NCBI GenBank assembly: GCA_007120155.1
Contig: SKOF01000155.1
Location: forward strand, 1-6,949
Length of the DNA stretch: 6,949 nucleotides
From: Thioalkalivibrio sp.
GTDB taxonomy: Bacteria; Pseudomonadota; Gammaproteobacteria; Ectothiorhodospirales; Ectothiorhodospiraceae
Direction of reading: 5' to 3'
This document shows positions 5,752 to 6,949 of this stretch, in pieces. The notes under the pieces were generated by a model. That model was not told the origin of the DNA and did no database searches. It saw nothing but the letters and a program-made list of their open reading frames with translations. Made by a program: the position numbers and the translations under genes. How positions within the stretch are numbered: position 1 is the stretch's first letter; each line of letters opens with the position of its first letter.

Positions 5752-6054
5752 ATGTCCAGCAATATTCGCAAGCCTCTCGGTGCCGCAGCCCTGGGCGCCC
5801 TGTTCGTCGGCTCGATGGCCGTCGCTCCCATGGCCTCTGCCGCCGAGAATCCCTTCAGCATGCAAAGCCTGTCCAGCGGCTACACCGTGGCCGACAAGCA
5901 CGGCGGCGAAGGCCGCTGCGGTGAAGGCCGTTGCGGCGGCGCCTCGTCCGACAAGGACAAGGATGCCGAAGGCAAGTGCGGCGGTGACGCCTCGTCCGAC
6001 AAGGACAAGGGTTCGGAAGGCAAGTGCGGTGAAGGCCGCTGCGGCAGCAACTGA
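5752..6054 (+). CDS. hvfA: Secreted Cys-rich HvfA/BufA1-like metallophore precursor (bufferin type)
   Basis: This 100-residue protein has a clear Sec signal peptide (NIRKP, hydrophobic helix about 8-25, MASA|AENP with cleavage after A30). A short linker (NPFSMQSLSSGYTVADKHGG) leads to a low-complexity domain with five EG[KR]CG motifs, cysteines 56, 61, 76, 92 and 97; there are no other cysteines. Two near-identical ASSDKDK spacers separate the motifs. In the HvfA/bufferin family, the multinuclear iron enzyme of the DUF692 (MNIO) family, with a DUF2063 partner, converts cysteines of EGKCG motifs into heterocyclic or thioamide groups that bind copper. That chemistry is known for relatives and is inferred here. 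ATG 5752 is chosen because GGAG (5741-5744) lies seven bases upstream and the signal peptide begins there; an in-frame ATG at 5734 precedes the ribosome binding site. Its neighbours are an ECF sigma/anti-sigma pair upstream and a strong terminator 31 bases downstream, so it appears to end its own transcript. No modification enzyme is in the window. Alternative reading: an unmodified metal-binding low-complexity protein. Confidence 0.85.
   Translation: MSSNIRKPLGAAALGALFVGSMAVAPMASAAENPFSMQSLSSGYTVADKHGGEGRCGEGRCGGASSDKDKDAEGKCGGDASSDKDKGSEGKCGEGRCGSN
5941..6036 (+). repeat. Two tandem 48-bp coding repeats in the metallophore gene
   Basis: 5941-5988 and 5989-6036 match at 41 of 48 bases; the first 22 bases are identical. 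Each unit encodes an ASSDKDK spacer plus one EGKCG motif. Flanking 15-base EGRCG units (before 5941 and at the 3' end) extend the repetitive character. Copy number could change by recombination without breaking the frame. Confidence 0.9.
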
Positions 6055-6085
6055 GCACACTCGCCACCCTGTAACCTCATGTGTG

Positions 6086-6121
6086 GGCCGCGATCCGGAT
6101 CGGATCGCGGCCTTTCTTTTG
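6086..6121 (+). terminator. Strong intrinsic terminator after the metallophore gene
   Basis: A perfect 11-bp stem (GGCCGCGATCC / GGATCGCGGCC) with a five-base loop spans 6086-6112 and is followed by TTTCTTTT. It starts 31 bases after the stop codon, so the precursor gene is transcriptionally closed off from the region to its right. Confidence 0.92.
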
Positions 6122-6312
6122 TGGATGCTTGCCGGATCTGCGAACGCTTCATGGCTTGCTCTGCGAAGCCGCGGCCATCCGAGAACCCGGTGGCTCGCGA
6201 AGTCGCCAGCGGGCAAATCGGGCGGCTGAATCACCAGCGGGTTTCCCGTCGGCCTCACGAGCCCACGCGAGGCCCTTGGCCCGGGAGGGTCATGGGCACA
6301 TGCGGCCCGGGC
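6122..6312. other. Non-coding stretch without recognisable features
   Basis: About 190 bases between the terminator and the TetR promoter. Short open frames on both strands show no ribosome binding sites or family similarity. Short palindromes around CCCGGG (6279-6285 and 6305-6312) are what high GC content alone would give. I see no RNA gene or repeat here. Confidence 0.5.
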
Positions 6313-6341
6313 TTGTACTTAACCGGTCGGTCAACTAGGAT
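6313..6341 (+). promoter_or_regulatory. Sigma-70-like promoter of the TetR gene
   Basis: TTGTAC (6313-6318) and TAGGAT (6336-6341) are separated by 17 bases. Transcription would begin about seven bases after the -10 box, at or next to the A of ATG 6348, so the messenger would have no leader. The operator sits between the two boxes. Confidence 0.6.
6319..6334. promoter_or_regulatory. Probable TetR-family operator (autoregulation)
   Basis: TTAACCG and CGGTCAA are inverted half-sites around a central GT, matching at six of seven bases. Palindromes built on ACCG/CGGT are common targets of TetR-family repressors. Its location between -35 and -10 would let the bound protein block RNA polymerase, typical of self-repression. 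Confidence 0.65.
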
Positions 6342-6347
6342 CCAGGC

Positions 6348-6949
6348 ATGACAACCTCACCCGACACGCGCCGGCGTCTGCTGGACAACGCCCGCTCCCT
6401 CATTCACCTGCGTGGCTACGGTGCGGTCGGCGTGGCGGAGATCTGCGCCCGGTCCGGGGTGCGAAAGGGCAGCTTCTATCACTTCTTTCCCAGCAAACAG
6501 GCCCTGACGCTGGCCATGCTGGAGGACCACTTTGAGATCTTCGAAGACCAGCTGCTCGTTCCGGCCTTCGATCGCCGCACCCCCCCCATGGAACGCTTCG
6601 AGGGCTTTGTGCGGCGCCTCCACGACCACCAGGCGGGCACTGCGGCCGGCACCGGGCACCTGCCGGGATGCCCATTCGGCAACCTGGGGCTGGAACTGGC
6701 CGCCCACGATGAACCCATCCGTATCAAGGTGGAGTCCCTCCTGCAGCGCATCCGTGGGTATTTCCAGGCCACCCTGGAGGACGCCCTGGCCGAAGGCATC
6801 CTGACGGGGACGGATCCGCGCGCCACGGCCGAGGCGATGCTCGCCTACCTGGAGGGGGTGCTCCTGCTCGCGAGGACACGCAACGATGCACGCCTGATCC
6901 TGGAGCTGGGCCCCGCCGTGACCGGTATACGCATCCCCTCCCGGGCAGA
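6348..6949 (+). CDS. TetR/AcrR-family transcriptional repressor, 3' partial
   Basis: The frame is open from ATG 6348 to the right edge (200 full codons, no stop). Because typical family members have about 190-210 residues, the end is probably near. The N-terminal DNA-binding domain covers about residues 5-55, with the helix-turn-helix VAEICARSGVRKGSFYHFFP (29-48) and SKQAL. GSFYHFF with SKxAL is the family signature. The ligand domain contains LPGCPFGNLGLELAA (105-119). NemR-type repressors have a similar GCLxxxLxxE block whose cysteine senses electrophiles; C108 here is in the same place, so a reactive-species or electrophile sensor is possible. No Shine-Dalgarno sequence precedes the ATG. 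It is separated from the metallophore gene by a terminator and is probably linked to genes outside the window on the right. Targets other than itself are unknown. Confidence 0.92.
   Translation, partial: MTTSPDTRRRLLDNARSLIHLRGYGAVGVAEICARSGVRKGSFYHFFPSKQALTLAMLEDHFEIFEDQLLVPAFDRRTPPMERFEGFVRRLHDHQAGTAAGTGHLPGCPFGNLGLELAAHDEPIRIKVESLLQRIRGYFQATLEDALAEGILTGTDPRATAEAMLAYLEGVLLLARTRNDARLILELGPAVTGIRIPSRA

Noticed and set aside
4756..6258. Minus-strand open frame of 500 codons opposite the sigma, anti-sigma and metallophore genes
   Set aside because: It is the shadow of well-supported plus-strand genes in GC-rich DNA; its sequence is low-complexity Ala/Gly/Val/Arg repeats mirroring the EG[KR]CG region, and it crosses a terminator.
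1..6949. CRISPR array, tRNA/rRNA genes, insertion sequence or phage genes
   Set aside because: No spaced direct repeats of CRISPR size, no cloverleaf sequence, no transposase or integrase motifs, and no terminal inverted repeats with target duplications were seen.

Overview
The window is GC-rich (roughly 65% by eye) and almost fully coding, with every real gene on the + strand. The gene order rnfC-rnfD-rnfG-rnfE-nth, together with protein lengths and motifs close to the enterobacterial RsxCDGE/Nth proteins, points to a gammaproteobacterium. The high GC content and the intergenic heptanucleotide tracts suggest the Chromatiales/Ectothiorhodospiraceae type, but that placement is an inference.

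Region 1 (1-3517) holds the downstream part of an rnf operon: the C-terminal part of rnfC (cut by the left edge), then rnfD, rnfG and rnfE. They encode the membrane Rnf complex, which couples electron flow between ferredoxin and NAD(H) to ion movement, or serves in SoxR reduction where the operon is called rsx. Region 2 (3609-4289) is nth, endonuclease III, the usual neighbour of rnf/rsx in gammaproteobacteria. No rnfH is present between them.

Region 3 (4363-6121) is the accessory part: an ECF sigma factor, an RskA-type membrane anti-sigma factor, and a small secreted Cys-rich protein with five EG[KR]CG motifs, closed by a strong intrinsic terminator. The small protein looks like a precursor of the HvfA/BufA1 (bufferin) class of copper-binding, post-translationally modified peptides. 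Its modification enzymes (MNIO/DUF692 and DUF2063 proteins) are not in the window, and the terminator separates it from what follows. The likely logic is that an envelope or metal signal frees the sigma factor, which then raises the metallophore precursor; an ECF-like promoter candidate lies just upstream.

Region 4 (6122-6949) is a short non-coding stretch followed by a TetR-family repressor cut by the right edge. It has a palindromic operator inside its own promoter and probably a leaderless transcript.

The least expected structure is a family of degenerate 7-bp tandem repeats. It occupies all three longer gene junctions of the first 4.4 kb (rnfC/rnfD, rnfE/nth, nth/sigma), lies in both orientations, takes the place where ribosome binding sites would be, and runs into the 3' end of nth, adding a novel tail to the protein.
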